A DNA stretch of 64,000 bases from contig NZ_WPZY01000011.1 of assembly GCF_013031405.1 (NCBI RefSeq), positions 62,001-126,000 of the forward strand. The letters run 5' to 3'. Shown in pieces: positions 46,222-54,878 of this stretch. This DNA comes from Ruegeria sp. HKCCD8929 (GTDB taxonomy: Bacteria > Pseudomonadota > Alphaproteobacteria > Rhodobacterales > Rhodobacteraceae). The notes beneath the pieces were generated by a model. That model saw only the letters and a list, made by a program, of their open reading frames with translations. It made no database searches and was not told the DNA's origin. Position 1 is the first letter of the stretch. Each line of letters opens with the position of its first letter. The translations under genes were made by a program, and so were the position numbers.

Positions 46222-46929
46222 ATGAAGATGCATATCGGCTTGATTGGCGGGATCGGAGTTGCGGCGACGGTGGTTTATTATCAGCGGCTGAGTGCGGCTG
46301 TGGCTGCGCGTGGCAAGCCGTTGGAGCTGACCATCGTGCAGGCGGATGTGCAGGAGCTGATCCGCAACAATCTGGCGGATGAGCGGGAGGCGCAGGCGCA
46401 GGTTTATGCGGGGCTGATCGACCGGCTGAAAGCGGCCGGGGCGGATTGCGCGGCGATCACCTCGCTGGGCGGGCATTTCTGTTACGCAGAAACCGTTGCG
46501 CGGTCGTCCCTGCCGATGGTGTCTGCGGTCAAACCGCTGGATGCGTATTTCGCGTCGCAAGGGTACGGGACCGTGGGGCTGCTGGGCACGCGGGTGGTGA
46601 TGCGGACGAAGCTCTACGGGCAGTTGGTGCAGTCCCGGGCGGTGGCGCTTGAGGACGAGATCGAGACCCTGGGGCAGACCTATCTGGATATGGCCGTGGC
46701 TGGCGCATGCTCTGACGCGGATCGGGCGACGTTTCTGAGCGCGGGACAGCGCATGGTGGATGATCTGGGCGCGGATGCCATCGTGCTGGCGGGCACCGAT
46801 CTGAATCTGGCCTTTGACGGGCAGAGCCCGGGGTATACTGTGGTTGACGCGCTGGATGTGCATGTGGATGTGCTGGCGCGGCTGGCAACCCGTGAGATGA
46901 CGCTTGAGCAAGCAGGGGCAGACAGATGA
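46222..46929 (+). CDS. Aspartate/glutamate racemase-fold protein lacking both catalytic cysteines
   Basis: A 235-residue protein of the Asp/Glu/hydantoin racemase superfamily, with [20 protein letters not shown] at the N-terminus and [14 protein letters not shown] in the middle. The two catalytic Cys of the family are missing: the first (CNTAH in relatives) aligns with Ser81 in SLGGH, and the second (GCTEL) with Gly191 in AGTDLNL. It therefore should not racemise by the usual two-thiol mechanism and may isomerise, cleave or only bind its ligand. It lies between cobS and cobT and overlaps cobT by four bases. Confidence 0.82.
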   Translation: MKMHIGLIGGIGVAATVVYYQRLSAAVAARGKPLELTIVQADVQELIRNNLADEREAQAQVYAGLIDRLKAAGADCAAITSLGGHFCYAETVARSSLPMVSAVKPLDAYFASQGYGTVGLLGTRVVMRTKLYGQLVQSRAVALEDEIETLGQTYLDMAVAGACSDADRATFLSAGQRMVDDLGADAIVLAGTDLNLAFDGQSPGYTVVDALDVHVDVLARLATREMTLEQAGADR

Positions 46930-48803
46930 GCAAACCCTCCGACAACCCTGCCGATCCGTTCAAGAAGGCGCTGGCCGAAGCCACCAAGGTGATGGCCGAC
47001 GACCCGGAGCTGTCCGTCAGCTATACGGTCGATCCGTCGGGCATGTCGGGCGACTCGATGCGCCTGCCGCAGGTGAGCCGCCGGATGAGCCGCGAAGAGG
47101 TGCTGCTGGCGCGCGGGACGGCGGATGCACTGGCGTTGCAGCGCAAATATCACGACGACGCGACGCACAACCGCTATGCGCCCCCCGGTGACATGGCGCG
47201 CGATCTCTATGAGGCGATGGAGACGGCCCGGTGCGAGGCGATGGGCGCGCGGGACATGCCCGGGACCGCGTCCAATATCGACGTCAAGATCAGCCACGAG
47301 GCGATCCGGCGCGGCTATGACCAGTGCAAGCAGCCGTCCGAGGCGCCCTTGCCGGTGGCGGCGGGTTATCTGATCCGGCATCTGGCCACCGGGCGCGATC
47401 TGCCGCCGGCCGCCGAGAACGTGATGAACTTGTGGCGCGGCTTCATCGAGGAGCAGGCGGGCGGGACGCTGGAGAACCTGGCAGACATCCTGTCGGATCA
47501 GACCGAGTTCGCCCGGTTCGCCCGGCAGGTGATCGACGATCTGGGCTATGGCGACCAGTTGGGCGAGGACCCCGACGAGTTGGACGAGGATCAGGAGGAT
47601 CAGGCCGAGGACGACGCTGACGAACAGCCCGATCCCGACAGCACCGGGCAGGACGATCAGGACGAACAGGACGCCGACGCCAACCCGGAACAGACGCAGG
47701 AAGAGCAGCAGGACCAATCTCAGGCCCAGGTCTCGATGGACGAGATGGCCGAGGATGAGATGGGCGATGAGGCCGAGATGCCCGAGGGCGAGGCGCCGCT
47801 GGAGCCGCCTGCCCCGCCGCCCGCGTCCGAGGCGGACCCGGATTACAAGGTGTATCTGAACACGCATGACGAGGAGATCGACGCCGAGGATCTGGCGGAG
47901 CCTGCCGAGCTGGAGCGGTTGCGGGCCTATCTGGATCAGCAGTTGGAGCCTTTGAAAGGCGCCGTGTCGCGGCTGGCCAACAAGCTGCAGCGCCGGTTGC
48001 AGGCGCAGCAGAACCGGTCGTGGGAGTTTGATCGGGAAGAAGGCATTCTGGATGCAGGCCGCCTGGCGCGGGTGGTGGCGAACCCGACGACGCCGCTGAG
48101 TTTCAAGGTCGAGAAGGATACCGAGTTCCGGGACACGGTGGTGACTTTGTTGCTGGATAACTCAGGCTCGATGCGCGGGCGTCCGATCTCGATCGCGGCG
48201 ATCTGTGCCGACGTGCTGGCGCGGACGCTGGAACGCTGCAATGTGAAGGTCGAAATTCTGGGCTTTACCACCCGGGCGTGGAAAGGCGGTCAGGCGCGCG
48301 AGGCGTGGTTGAACGATGGCCGTCCGCAGCAGCCGGGGCGGCTGAACGATCTGCGTCATATCGTCTACAAGGGCGCCGATGCGCCCTGGCGGCGGGCGCG
48401 GCCCAATTTGGGCCTGATGATGAAAGAGGGCCTGCTGAAGGAAAACATCGACGGCGAGGCGCTGGAATGGGCGCACCGGCGGATGCTGGCGCGGCGCGAG
48501 CAGCGCAAGATCCTCATGGTGATCTCCGATGGCGCGCCGGTCGACGATTCAACTTTGAGCGTCAACCCCGCGAATTACCTGGAAAAACACCTGCGTGACG
48601 TGATCGCCATGGTCGAAAAACGAAAGATGGTCGAGCTGCTGGCCATCGGCATCGGCCACGACGTGACGCGGTACTATGACCGGGCGGTGACGATCACGGA
48701 TGTGGAGCAACTGGCCGGTGCGATGACCGAACAACTGGCGGCCCTGTTCGACAGCGACCCGCGGGCGCGGGCCCGGGTGATGGGGATGAAAAAGGCCAGC
48801 TAG
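46926..48803 (+). CDS. cobT: Cobaltochelatase subunit CobT
   Basis: A 625-residue partner of CobS in the ATP-dependent cobalt chelatase. It has the long acidic, Gln/Glu/Asp-rich middle (about residues 215 to 290) typical of CobT and a C-terminal von Willebrand A domain whose MIDAS motif LLLDNSGSM lies at about residue 410, with [11 protein letters not shown] further on. The start overlaps the racemase-like gene (ATGA). CobN is not in the window. Confidence 0.95.
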   Translation: MSKPSDNPADPFKKALAEATKVMADDPELSVSYTVDPSGMSGDSMRLPQVSRRMSREEVLLARGTADALALQRKYHDDATHNRYAPPGDMARDLYEAMETARCEAMGARDMPGTASNIDVKISHEAIRRGYDQCKQPSEAPLPVAAGYLIRHLATGRDLPPAAENVMNLWRGFIEEQAGGTLENLADILSDQTEFARFARQVIDDLGYGDQLGEDPDELDEDQEDQAEDDADEQPDPDSTGQDDQDEQDADANPEQTQEEQQDQSQAQVSMDEMAEDEMGDEAEMPEGEAPLEPPAPPPASEADPDYKVYLNTHDEEIDAEDLAEPAELERLRAYLDQQLEPLKGAVSRLANKLQRRLQAQQNRSWEFDREEGILDAGRLARVVANPTTPLSFKVEKDTEFRDTVVTLLLDNSGSMRGRPISIAAICADVLARTLERCNVKVEILGFTTRAWKGGQAREAWLNDGRPQQPGRLNDLRHIVYKGADAPWRRARPNLGLMMKEGLLKENIDGEALEWAHRRMLARREQRKILMVISDGAPVDDSTLSVNPANYLEKHLRDVIAMVEKRKMVELLAIGIGHDVTRYYDRAVTITDVEQLAGAMTEQLAALFDSDPRARARVMGMKKAS

Positions 48804-48964
48804 GTTTGCTGGCCCTGCCGTGTCGGGCGGAGCACGAAACTTGAGAGCCATCTGAGCGCGATCTGCATGATCCGCATTTCCGGTTTGAATTGTGGACCGG
48901 CGTGCTTGGGTCTGTGCCGGACGGCGGGATGGCGCAGCAATGCGGTATCGAAGGGAGGCATCAT
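48800..48964 (-). CDS. Possible small basic protein (54 residues)
   Basis: Most of the 303-base gap after cobT lacks a convincing gene. On the minus strand, ATG 48964 opens a 54-codon frame ([18 protein letters not shown] ... [18 protein letters not shown]) preceded by GGAG at about 8 bases. It has a basic character and a hydrophobic helix-like [15 protein letters not shown]. It overlaps the convergent cobT stop by four bases. It may be chance; listed because the start signal is reasonable. Confidence 0.3.
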   Translation of the reverse strand: MMPPFDTALLRHPAVRHRPKHAGPQFKPEMRIMQIALRWLSSFVLRPTRQGQQT

Positions 48965-49106
48965 TTGGGGGTCTCCTGTCTGGTTGCCTCCAATGTGGCG
49001 ATCGCCCGGCCTGCCCGCTTGAAGGCGGTCCTGAGAAACGCCCGAGAAACCCTTGGGAAAGCTATTCAACCTTGTGACCCCGGGTGAAACGGAGTGTATT
49101 CGGCCC

Positions 49107-50273
49107 ATGCGCTATGAATTTGCAGATTGTGTGCTGGACGTCGACCGCCACGTGCTGCTGCGCGGCGGCAAGACGGTTCCGGTAGAGCCGCAGGTGTTCG
49201 ACCTGCTGGAACTGCTGGCCGAGAGCCCGGGCAAGCTGGTTGCGCGGGACCAGATCATCGAACGGGTCTGGAACGGCCGCTTTGTCTCGGACTCGACGAT
49301 CAGCGCCCGGATCGCGGCGGCCCGCAAGGCGGTGGGCGACGATGGCAAGGCGCAGCGGATCATCAAAACGGTTGTGCGGCGTGGTCTGCAGATGGCGGCG
49401 GAGGTCAGGAACGATGCCGGGCCGGCGCGTGACAGCAACCGGAGCACGCAGCAGCTGAGATATGCGCGCGGCAGCGGCGGTCAGGCGATTGCGTTTGCTC
49501 TGTCGGGAGACGGCCCGCCGGTCCTGCGGGTCGGCTCGATCGTCTACGATCTAGAGGCCGAATGGCGGCTGGCCTCGGAACGCGCCTATCTTAGGGCGAT
49601 GGAGGCCAGGTTCACCATGCTGCGCTACAACAAGCGCGACCAGACCCATTGGGACGATCCCTGTCACACCAATTACGAAGGCGTGGCCGAAGATATTCTC
49701 GCGGTGACCCAAGCTGCGGGGTTTGACCGTTTTGCCATCGTATCCGAGTTCGGGGGCATATTCTCGGCGCTTCGGTTTGCGACCCGGTATCCGGATCGCG
49801 TCAGCAGGCTGGCCATCGTCGGCGGCTGGGCCGAGGGCCGTGACCACCGCGAGGATGTGGAGGGGCCGGATTCGATCCGCACCCTCATCATCGAAGGCTG
49901 GAAGGACCCCGGCAGCGGATATGCCGTCGGCTCGTTGCTGAGCTATTTCCCCGAGGGGCCGCTGGACACCGTGCGCGAGATCGTGCGCGAGATGCAGGCG
50001 CTCTATTCGGTCGAGCAAAAGCTGTATCAGCGGGACAGCGGGAACACCGCGTCGGTGCTGCATCTGCTGCCTCAGGTGCAATGCCCGACCCTGGTTCTGC
50101 ACGGGCGCAACAGTGCGGTGCATCCGCTGTCCGAGGCGCGGAAGCTGGCGGCGGGCATTCCCGACGCCTCGCTGGTCATTCTGGAAACCGCAAACCACAT
50201 CCCGCTGCCGGGCAACGACGTCTATGACACCTATATCGAGACCCTGCAGGAGTTCCTTGGGGGTGGGGAGTAG
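49107..50273 (+). CDS. Winged-helix regulator fused to a non-catalytic alpha/beta-hydrolase domain
   Basis: A 388-residue fusion. Residues 1 to 100 form an OmpR/PhoB-type winged helix (VEPQVFDLLELLAESPGKLVARDQIIERVWNGRFVSDSTISARIAAARKAVGD). Residues about 125 to 385 form an alpha/beta-hydrolase fold. The nucleophile elbow reads VSEFGG, so the Ser is replaced by Glu214, and the acid position is Ser336 (HGRNSAVHP); only His364 remains. It probably binds a small molecule or quorum-like ligand instead of hydrolysing it, and regulates a target not yet known. ATG 49107 fits the HTH start; a TTG at 49053 is unlikely. Confidence 0.85.
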   Translation: MRYEFADCVLDVDRHVLLRGGKTVPVEPQVFDLLELLAESPGKLVARDQIIERVWNGRFVSDSTISARIAAARKAVGDDGKAQRIIKTVVRRGLQMAAEVRNDAGPARDSNRSTQQLRYARGSGGQAIAFALSGDGPPVLRVGSIVYDLEAEWRLASERAYLRAMEARFTMLRYNKRDQTHWDDPCHTNYEGVAEDILAVTQAAGFDRFAIVSEFGGIFSALRFATRYPDRVSRLAIVGGWAEGRDHREDVEGPDSIRTLIIEGWKDPGSGYAVGSLLSYFPEGPLDTVREIVREMQALYSVEQKLYQRDSGNTASVLHLLPQVQCPTLVLHGRNSAVHPLSEARKLAAGIPDASLVILETANHIPLPGNDVYDTYIETLQEFLGGGE

Positions 50274-50565
50274 CTTGATGCCTGGATTGTGGACTGTTGA
50301 CCGTCGCGCCTACGAGCCGACGAAGCTGGGTTCTGGATACAGCTACGCCGGGTCGTCAGGCATGCTTGCCCCAAACTTCGAGCATTTCTGACCCAATGAC
50401 CCCTGTCGGGACCATTTGCAAACTGCAGGCGAATGTCCGGTTCTTTGCGTCTATCTATCTGGCCGGTGCCATCAAGGTGCTGCCAACCAAGTAACATGAT
50501 CCACCATGTGTTCCGCTTGAACCCTCATGTCGCGATTCACATGATCGCCCTGGAGTTTCGATGCC
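50274..50565. other. Intergenic stretch, nothing recognised
   Basis: 292 bases between the wHTH-hydrolase gene and the convergent marR gene. No gene-like frame with a start signal, no strong hairpin and no repeat were seen. Confidence 0.5.
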
Positions 50566-51012
50566 CTACTCAGGTCTGATACCGGCGGCCTTTTGGAGCA
50601 GTTTCACAACCCTCTGCCGCTCTGCCGTCGTAAGATCGGCTAGCACGTCATCGTTCACCCGTTTGACGATCCTGGGAAGCTCAGAAGCTTTTTGCCGCCC
50701 CGCCTCGGTCAGGTAAATCAGAAACGACCGGCGGCTGTTGGGATCAGGTCGTCGCTCGGCAAAACCGGCCTCTACCAGCGCATCGACATTTCGGCTGGTG
50801 AAGTACTCAGGAAAATTCAGCTTCTCCCCCAGGGACCGTTGGTTGATGCCATCTTCATCCGCCAACAGCATCAAGTTGGCGAAAATCTTGACGTCGACGT
50901 CCACTTCTTTCAGCGCCAACTTCATCTTTGCATCGATGTCGCGGGCAAGCGTCTGGATGAGGAACCCGAAGCTTCCCTCACGAATGTGCTTTGTACTTTT
51001 GATCTGCGTCAT
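50566..51012 (-). CDS. MarR family transcriptional regulator
   Basis: A 148-residue winged-helix regulator with the MarR core: FANLMLLADEDGINQRSLGEKLNFPEYFTSRNVDALVEAGFAERRPDPNSRRSFLIYLTEAGRQKASEL, including the wing with DPNSRR and the characteristic LTEAGR. The start could also be ATG 51033, with seven more residues. It is divergent from the EF-hand gene, and a near-perfect inverted repeat lies in the promoter gap. It most likely controls the downstream EF-hand/NOX-like/RND cluster and itself. Confidence 0.9.
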   Translation of the reverse strand: MTQIKSTKHIREGSFGFLIQTLARDIDAKMKLALKEVDVDVKIFANLMLLADEDGINQRSLGEKLNFPEYFTSRNVDALVEAGFAERRPDPNSRRSFLIYLTEAGRQKASELPRIVKRVNDDVLADLTTAERQRVVKLLQKAAGIRPE

Positions 51013-51079
51013 CAGGAATGCACTCCTGATCATGGCATTAACCCCAATGCTTGCAACGAACAAGTGTTGCAATAGATTT

Positions 51080-51104
51080 TGCATTTACAATTCTTGTAGA
51101 TGCA
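51080..51104. promoter_or_regulatory. Inverted repeat between marR and the EF-hand gene (candidate MarR operator)
   Basis: TGCATTTACAA (51080-51090), spacer TTC, TTGTAGATGCA (51094-51104): an 11-base inverted repeat with one mismatch. On the minus strand it overlaps the interval between a TTGCAT and CAAAAT pair that could be the marR promoter. A related sequence, TACAATxCxxGTAGA, recurs at 52945-52959. Confidence 0.65.
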
Positions 51105-51163
51105 AGTATTGCGAAAACAAGTCAAGCACACCTTTGAGTCGGACCATTCGAAAGGCACTGTTC

Positions 51164-51649
51164 ATGAAAAAGAAGATCATCTCCCTGTCCCTAGGCGTAT
51201 TGCTGGTTGCGCCAACGATACTTGCCGCAGATGAGAATGAGGGGCGCAGGCTGGCAGAACTGGCCTTTGCATCCGTCGACAGCGCGGAGCGCGGATTCAT
51301 CGACATGGGCGAATTCACGACTTTCGGGACGGATGTGTTTGCCTCGATGGACGGCGATGAAAACGGAAAGATCTCGCTCGACGAGTATATGGGATGGGAT
51401 TACGGCATGGTTTCGGTCGCCGAAGAGCGGGATCGGATGGATGCCTACGAGACCGCGCTACGGGTCGTCTTTGCCTTCCGCGATCGTGACGGAGACGGCG
51501 AGATCAACAAAACCGAGCATCGCCAATCGATGAACTTCGATTTCCAGCGAGCGGATCTGAATGGGGATGCGGTCCTGACAGAGCGTGAGTTCCTAAATGG
51601 GTTCCCCGTCATGGTGGCGTTGAGGGCCGCCCTGGACCCCGATCTTTGA
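51164..51649 (+). CDS. Secreted EF-hand calcium-binding protein
   Basis: A 161-residue protein with a signal peptide (MKKKIISLSLGVLLVAPTILA) and four EF-hand loops. Loop 1 (39 to 50) is degenerate. Loops 2 (DGDENGKISLDE, 63 to 74), 3 (DRDGDGEINKTE, 107 to 118) and 4 (DLNGDAVLTERE, 131 to 142) are canonical, so it should bind three to four Ca2+ in the periplasm. ATG 51164 starts the signal peptide; the upstream open frame is not part of the protein. It is directly upstream of a NOX-like reductase, a pairing that recalls Ca2+-controlled NADPH oxidases. Confidence 0.9.
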   Translation: MKKKIISLSLGVLLVAPTILAADENEGRRLAELAFASVDSAERGFIDMGEFTTFGTDVFASMDGDENGKISLDEYMGWDYGMVSVAEERDRMDAYETALRVVFAFRDRDGDGEINKTEHRQSMNFDFQRADLNGDAVLTEREFLNGFPVMVALRAALDPDL

Positions 51650-51679
51650 TGTGTCGATCAAACAAGAGGAAATGGAGCG

Positions 51680-52939
51680 ATGCTGAGAAGGCAAGGTATT
51701 TTTGCAATCATTGGCCTGATTGCACTATTCACGGTTTTGCATCTGGGCTTTGCCCCCGAAACCCATGACCCACGTACGACGGGCACGACCCTTTTGGGCG
51801 GGATCGCGTTTCTGCTGATGACATGTGCCATCATCCTGTCCACCCGGGCCGCCATATTTGAGGACTGGCTTGGAGGCCTGGATCGAATGTACCAGGTGCA
51901 CCGTGTCATCGGCGTTCTGGCGGCCTTGTTTGCACTGGTTCATTTCTTTGGCGTGCCGAAGGCGTTGCCGGCCGGTGCCGATCCGGCGCTCAATGCCATG
52001 GTTCCATCAGCACCGTTGGGCATGCTGGGGCTGATCTTTCTGGTGATTGGGCTGTTCATCGCCCTGAACCGAAAAATCCGCTATTCCTTTTGGCGCCCGA
52101 CGCACAAGATCATGGGGCTGGTCTACCTGCTGATCTTTGGCCATTTCTTCACAGCTCCCCCCGTTTTTGTCCTACAGTTCAGCCCCTCGGGCCTGTTGCT
52201 ACTGGCTGCTGCAATCATGGGTATCGTTTGCCTGTTCTACTCGGTGTTTGGAATGAACCGACGTACAGCCATTCCGTTCACCATCGAAGCCGTAAACGCT
52301 TTGGAACGGGCGACTGAGGTTGTTTTGAAGCCCTCCGGTCGCACGCTGGACTTCAAACCGGGGCAGTTTGCCTTTGTTGAGATATCCGAGAAAGGCTGGA
52401 ACGAACCGCACCCGTTCACCATTTCCAGCGCGCCGGGAGATGACCGGCTGAAGTTCACCATGAAGGTGCTGGGCGACTGGACCCGCAAGGTACGTGAAGA
52501 GTTGCAGCCCGGCGGAGAGGTCATGGTGCGCGGCCCCTATGGGCGCTTCGACGCCGAAGGCGCTGGTCAGAAGCAGATCTGGCTGGCCGGTGGGATCGGT
52601 TTGACCCCGTTTTTGTCCAAGCTTCGGGCGATGCAACCCGGTGACAAGCGGCAGATTCATCTGGTCTACGCCGCGCGCGAGGAACAAGACGCCATCTTTC
52701 TGGATGAGTTGAGGAACCGCGCAGCCCAGCTTGGCAATGTCACCCTGGTGCCTCTCTTTTCGGACGAAGGCAACTTTGCGCGTGTCGACATGATGAAGCA
52801 GAAGCTGCCCGATCCGCTGAACAGCTACGAGTATTTCATGTGCGGCCCCAAGCCGATGGTTGATGGTCTCATGAAAGACCTGAAGGCCGAGGGCGTACCA
52901 TGTCGCAAGATCCACACCGAAGCTTTTGAGTTCCGGTAA
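51680..52939 (+). CDS. NADPH-oxidase-like (NOX/ferric reductase family) flavohaem membrane reductase
   Basis: A 419-residue membrane enzyme that would pass electrons from NAD(P)H through FAD and two haems across the inner membrane. About six helices fill residues 1 to 195. The haem ligands have the NOX spacing: His74 and His88 (HX13H), His142 and His155 (HX12H). The FAD motif is HPFT (244 to 247), the nucleotide motif is GGIGLTP (304 to 310), and the end has FMCGPKPMV. Prokaryotic NOX and ferric reductases share this layout, so the acceptor (O2 or a metal) is open. No EF-hand is fused; one is encoded upstream. Confidence 0.88.
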   Translation: MLRRQGIFAIIGLIALFTVLHLGFAPETHDPRTTGTTLLGGIAFLLMTCAIILSTRAAIFEDWLGGLDRMYQVHRVIGVLAALFALVHFFGVPKALPAGADPALNAMVPSAPLGMLGLIFLVIGLFIALNRKIRYSFWRPTHKIMGLVYLLIFGHFFTAPPVFVLQFSPSGLLLLAAAIMGIVCLFYSVFGMNRRTAIPFTIEAVNALERATEVVLKPSGRTLDFKPGQFAFVEISEKGWNEPHPFTISSAPGDDRLKFTMKVLGDWTRKVREELQPGGEVMVRGPYGRFDAEGAGQKQIWLAGGIGLTPFLSKLRAMQPGDKRQIHLVYAAREEQDAIFLDELRNRAAQLGNVTLVPLFSDEGNFARVDMMKQKLPDPLNSYEYFMCGPKPMVDGLMKDLKAEGVPCRKIHTEAFEFR

Positions 52940-52944
52940 GCTCC

Positions 52945-52959
52945 TACAATACAAGTAGA
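52945..52959. promoter_or_regulatory. Second candidate MarR site before the small membrane protein gene
   Basis: TACAATACAAGTAGA matches TACAATTCTTGTAGA in the marR palindrome at 12 of 15 positions. The last base is 7 bases before the next start codon, so it could also be part of the leader. A half-site (TTGTAGA) occurs at 53492-53498. Confidence 0.4.
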
Positions 52960-52965
52960 AATCAC

Positions 52966-53457
52966 ATGAAAAAGCTGCTCTCCTTTGTCGCAGAAATCGG
53001 AACCATCATGTATGTGGGCGGTATTCTGTCCCACATCGTGATCGGCGCAATCAATCCGCATCCGGCACCGGAAACCGCGGAATTCATCTACAACTACAAA
53101 CTGCAAAGTGCCTACATCCTGATCCTGCCGGGGCTGGGCCTGAAGATCTTGATCGATCTGATCCTGTTCTTTGGGTTCGGTGAGCGCGCATGGTGGATGC
53201 GTATCAAGCTGGCGATGACCGCCTTTTTGACCGTCAACGCGTTTGTCTTTCTGGTGCCGATGATGCCGCAGCTTCTTGAGCTGGCCCAAGCCTCGATTCC
53301 CGATGGGAAACTGAGCGATGCATTTCATGCCTTGGAAAACAAAGAAAAAATGGTCGGCATGTCAAACATTGCGCCGCTGATAACCGAGATGGTTATGGGA
53401 GCATTCAAGCCCGGCATTACAAAGGCCGAACGTGCTGGATCCACGAGCACAACCTGA
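52966..53457 (+). CDS. Small integral membrane protein of unknown function
   Basis: A 163-residue protein with about four helices: IGTIMYVGGILSHIVIGAI, SAYILILPGLGLKILIDLILFFGF, IKLAMTAFLTVNAFVFLVPMMPQLL and a possible fourth near the C-terminus. A conserved-looking His (ILSHIVIG) is in the first helix. I do not recognise a family; it resembles DUF2269-like membrane proteins only in size. It starts 26 bases after the NOX-like gene and lies before the RND genes in the same direction. Confidence 0.75.
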   Translation: MKKLLSFVAEIGTIMYVGGILSHIVIGAINPHPAPETAEFIYNYKLQSAYILILPGLGLKILIDLILFFGFGERAWWMRIKLAMTAFLTVNAFVFLVPMMPQLLELAQASIPDGKLSDAFHALENKEKMVGMSNIAPLITEMVMGAFKPGITKAERAGSTSTT

Positions 53458-53531
53458 CAAGGCGCGTCTCATGAACTCAAGGCTCCGGCAGTTGTAGAAC
53501 CACGTCTGGCTGACACGAGGAAAGGTATGAC

Positions 53532-54878
53532 ATGAACCTCCGCCCGCTGCTTTTTCTCCCCCCATTGGCGCTTGGGATCGGCGGTTACATGTGGCTGACC
53601 GCGCCCGATCCCGCGGAGCAGGCAACACCTGATGAATCCGCCACGGTCGTGCGCACGTTGACCGTTGCGCCGTCAAAGGCAGTGCCCTCTGCGTCGGGAT
53701 ATGGCCGCGTTGTGGCGCAAGATACCTGGCTGGCCATTTCCCAGGTGCAGGGTCGGGCGGTTTTTGTGGATGAAGATCTGACTGTGGGCAGCGTCCTTTC
53801 CAGTGGCACCGAAATTGTCCGGATCGACCCGCGGGATTACGAGATCGCTTTGGCCCGTACCACGGCCTCGCGCGATAGCGCACAGGCCGAGTTGGACGAG
53901 CTGGAAGCGACGGAGAAAAACACGAAAGCAACGATTGAGTTGGAAACCCGGATCGAGGATGTCCGTCGCGCGGAACTGGAGCGGCAGGAAACCCTGTTGG
54001 AGCGGGGAAGCGTCGCGCAAGCGGTCGTGGATACGGCCATCCGAGATCTTCTGTCTCAGGAAAAGATGGTTCTCAACCTCGAAAACGCGCTGCGCCTGCT
54101 TCCCGCGCAACGCGCATCGCTTCAGGCCACGATTGATACCCGCATCGTGGAGATCGAAGAAGCGGAGCGCGCATTGGCGAACACGTCCATAAAAACTCCC
54201 CTGATCGGACGTGTGATCGCCAAATCGGTGTCACCGGGGCAATTCATCCGCGTCGGTGACACCCTTGCCACTATCGAAAGCACCAGCGCCTCTGAGGTTA
54301 CGGCCGAGTTCCAGACCCGAGTGCTGGGCAATCTGTTTACCGTCATCGACGGCATCCGCCCTTTGGATGCAACGCCCGATCTCGGCATGGTGGATGCCTT
54401 CGATTTGCTTGAGAGGTTCGATCTGCAGACCGAAGTGACCATGTCTGCCGGCGGTCAATCCCATGTCTGGCCCGCTGAGCTTGTCCGCTTTGATGGCAGC
54501 GCGGATCCGACCACCGGAACCGTCGGGCTGGTTATTCGGATCGAAAATCCGGGCGCCCCTGATCCGAAACGGCGCGGTCCCCCTTTGACGAACGGCATGT
54601 TTGTCGAGGTCCGTCTTTTTGCACCCGAGCCGGTCGAGGCGCTGCGCATCCCGCGCGCAGCCATACATTCTGAGGGAGCGGACAGCTTTGTCTATGTGGT
54701 CGATGATCAATCTCGTTTGGCCCGTCGAAACATCGATGTCGGATCGGTCCAGGGCGATCAGGTCGTGGTTCTCGGTGGCCTTTCGGAAAACGACCGCCTG
54801 GTGTTGTCCGACCCACGCCCTGCCGTTATCGGAATGTTGCTGGAGCCGCTTGAAATCACTCTGGGCCAAGGCTCATGA
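53532..54878 (+). CDS. RND efflux periplasmic adaptor (HlyD/MFP family)
   Basis: A 448-residue membrane-fusion protein. It has an N-terminal membrane helix (LLFLPPLALGIGGYMWLTA), a lipoyl half-motif (SGYGRVVAQDTWLAISQVQGRAV), a long coiled-coil hairpin (about residues 110 to 215) and the second half-motif with beta-barrel (NTSIKTPLIGRVIAKSVSPGQFIRVGDTLATIES). It links the pump to an outer-membrane channel not encoded here. Its stop overlaps the pump gene's start by four bases. Confidence 0.92.
   Translation: MNLRPLLFLPPLALGIGGYMWLTAPDPAEQATPDESATVVRTLTVAPSKAVPSASGYGRVVAQDTWLAISQVQGRAVFVDEDLTVGSVLSSGTEIVRIDPRDYEIALARTTASRDSAQAELDELEATEKNTKATIELETRIEDVRRAELERQETLLERGSVAQAVVDTAIRDLLSQEKMVLNLENALRLLPAQRASLQATIDTRIVEIEEAERALANTSIKTPLIGRVIAKSVSPGQFIRVGDTLATIESTSASEVTAEFQTRVLGNLFTVIDGIRPLDATPDLGMVDAFDLLERFDLQTEVTMSAGGQSHVWPAELVRFDGSADPTTGTVGLVIRIENPGAPDPKRRGPPLTNGMFVEVRLFAPEPVEALRIPRAAIHSEGADSFVYVVDDQSRLARRNIDVGSVQGDQVVVLGGLSENDRLVLSDPRPAVIGMLLEPLEITLGQGS

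Noticed and set aside
50297..50494. 65-codon frame between the wHTH-hydrolase and marR genes
   Set aside because: No start signal, domain or compositional support.
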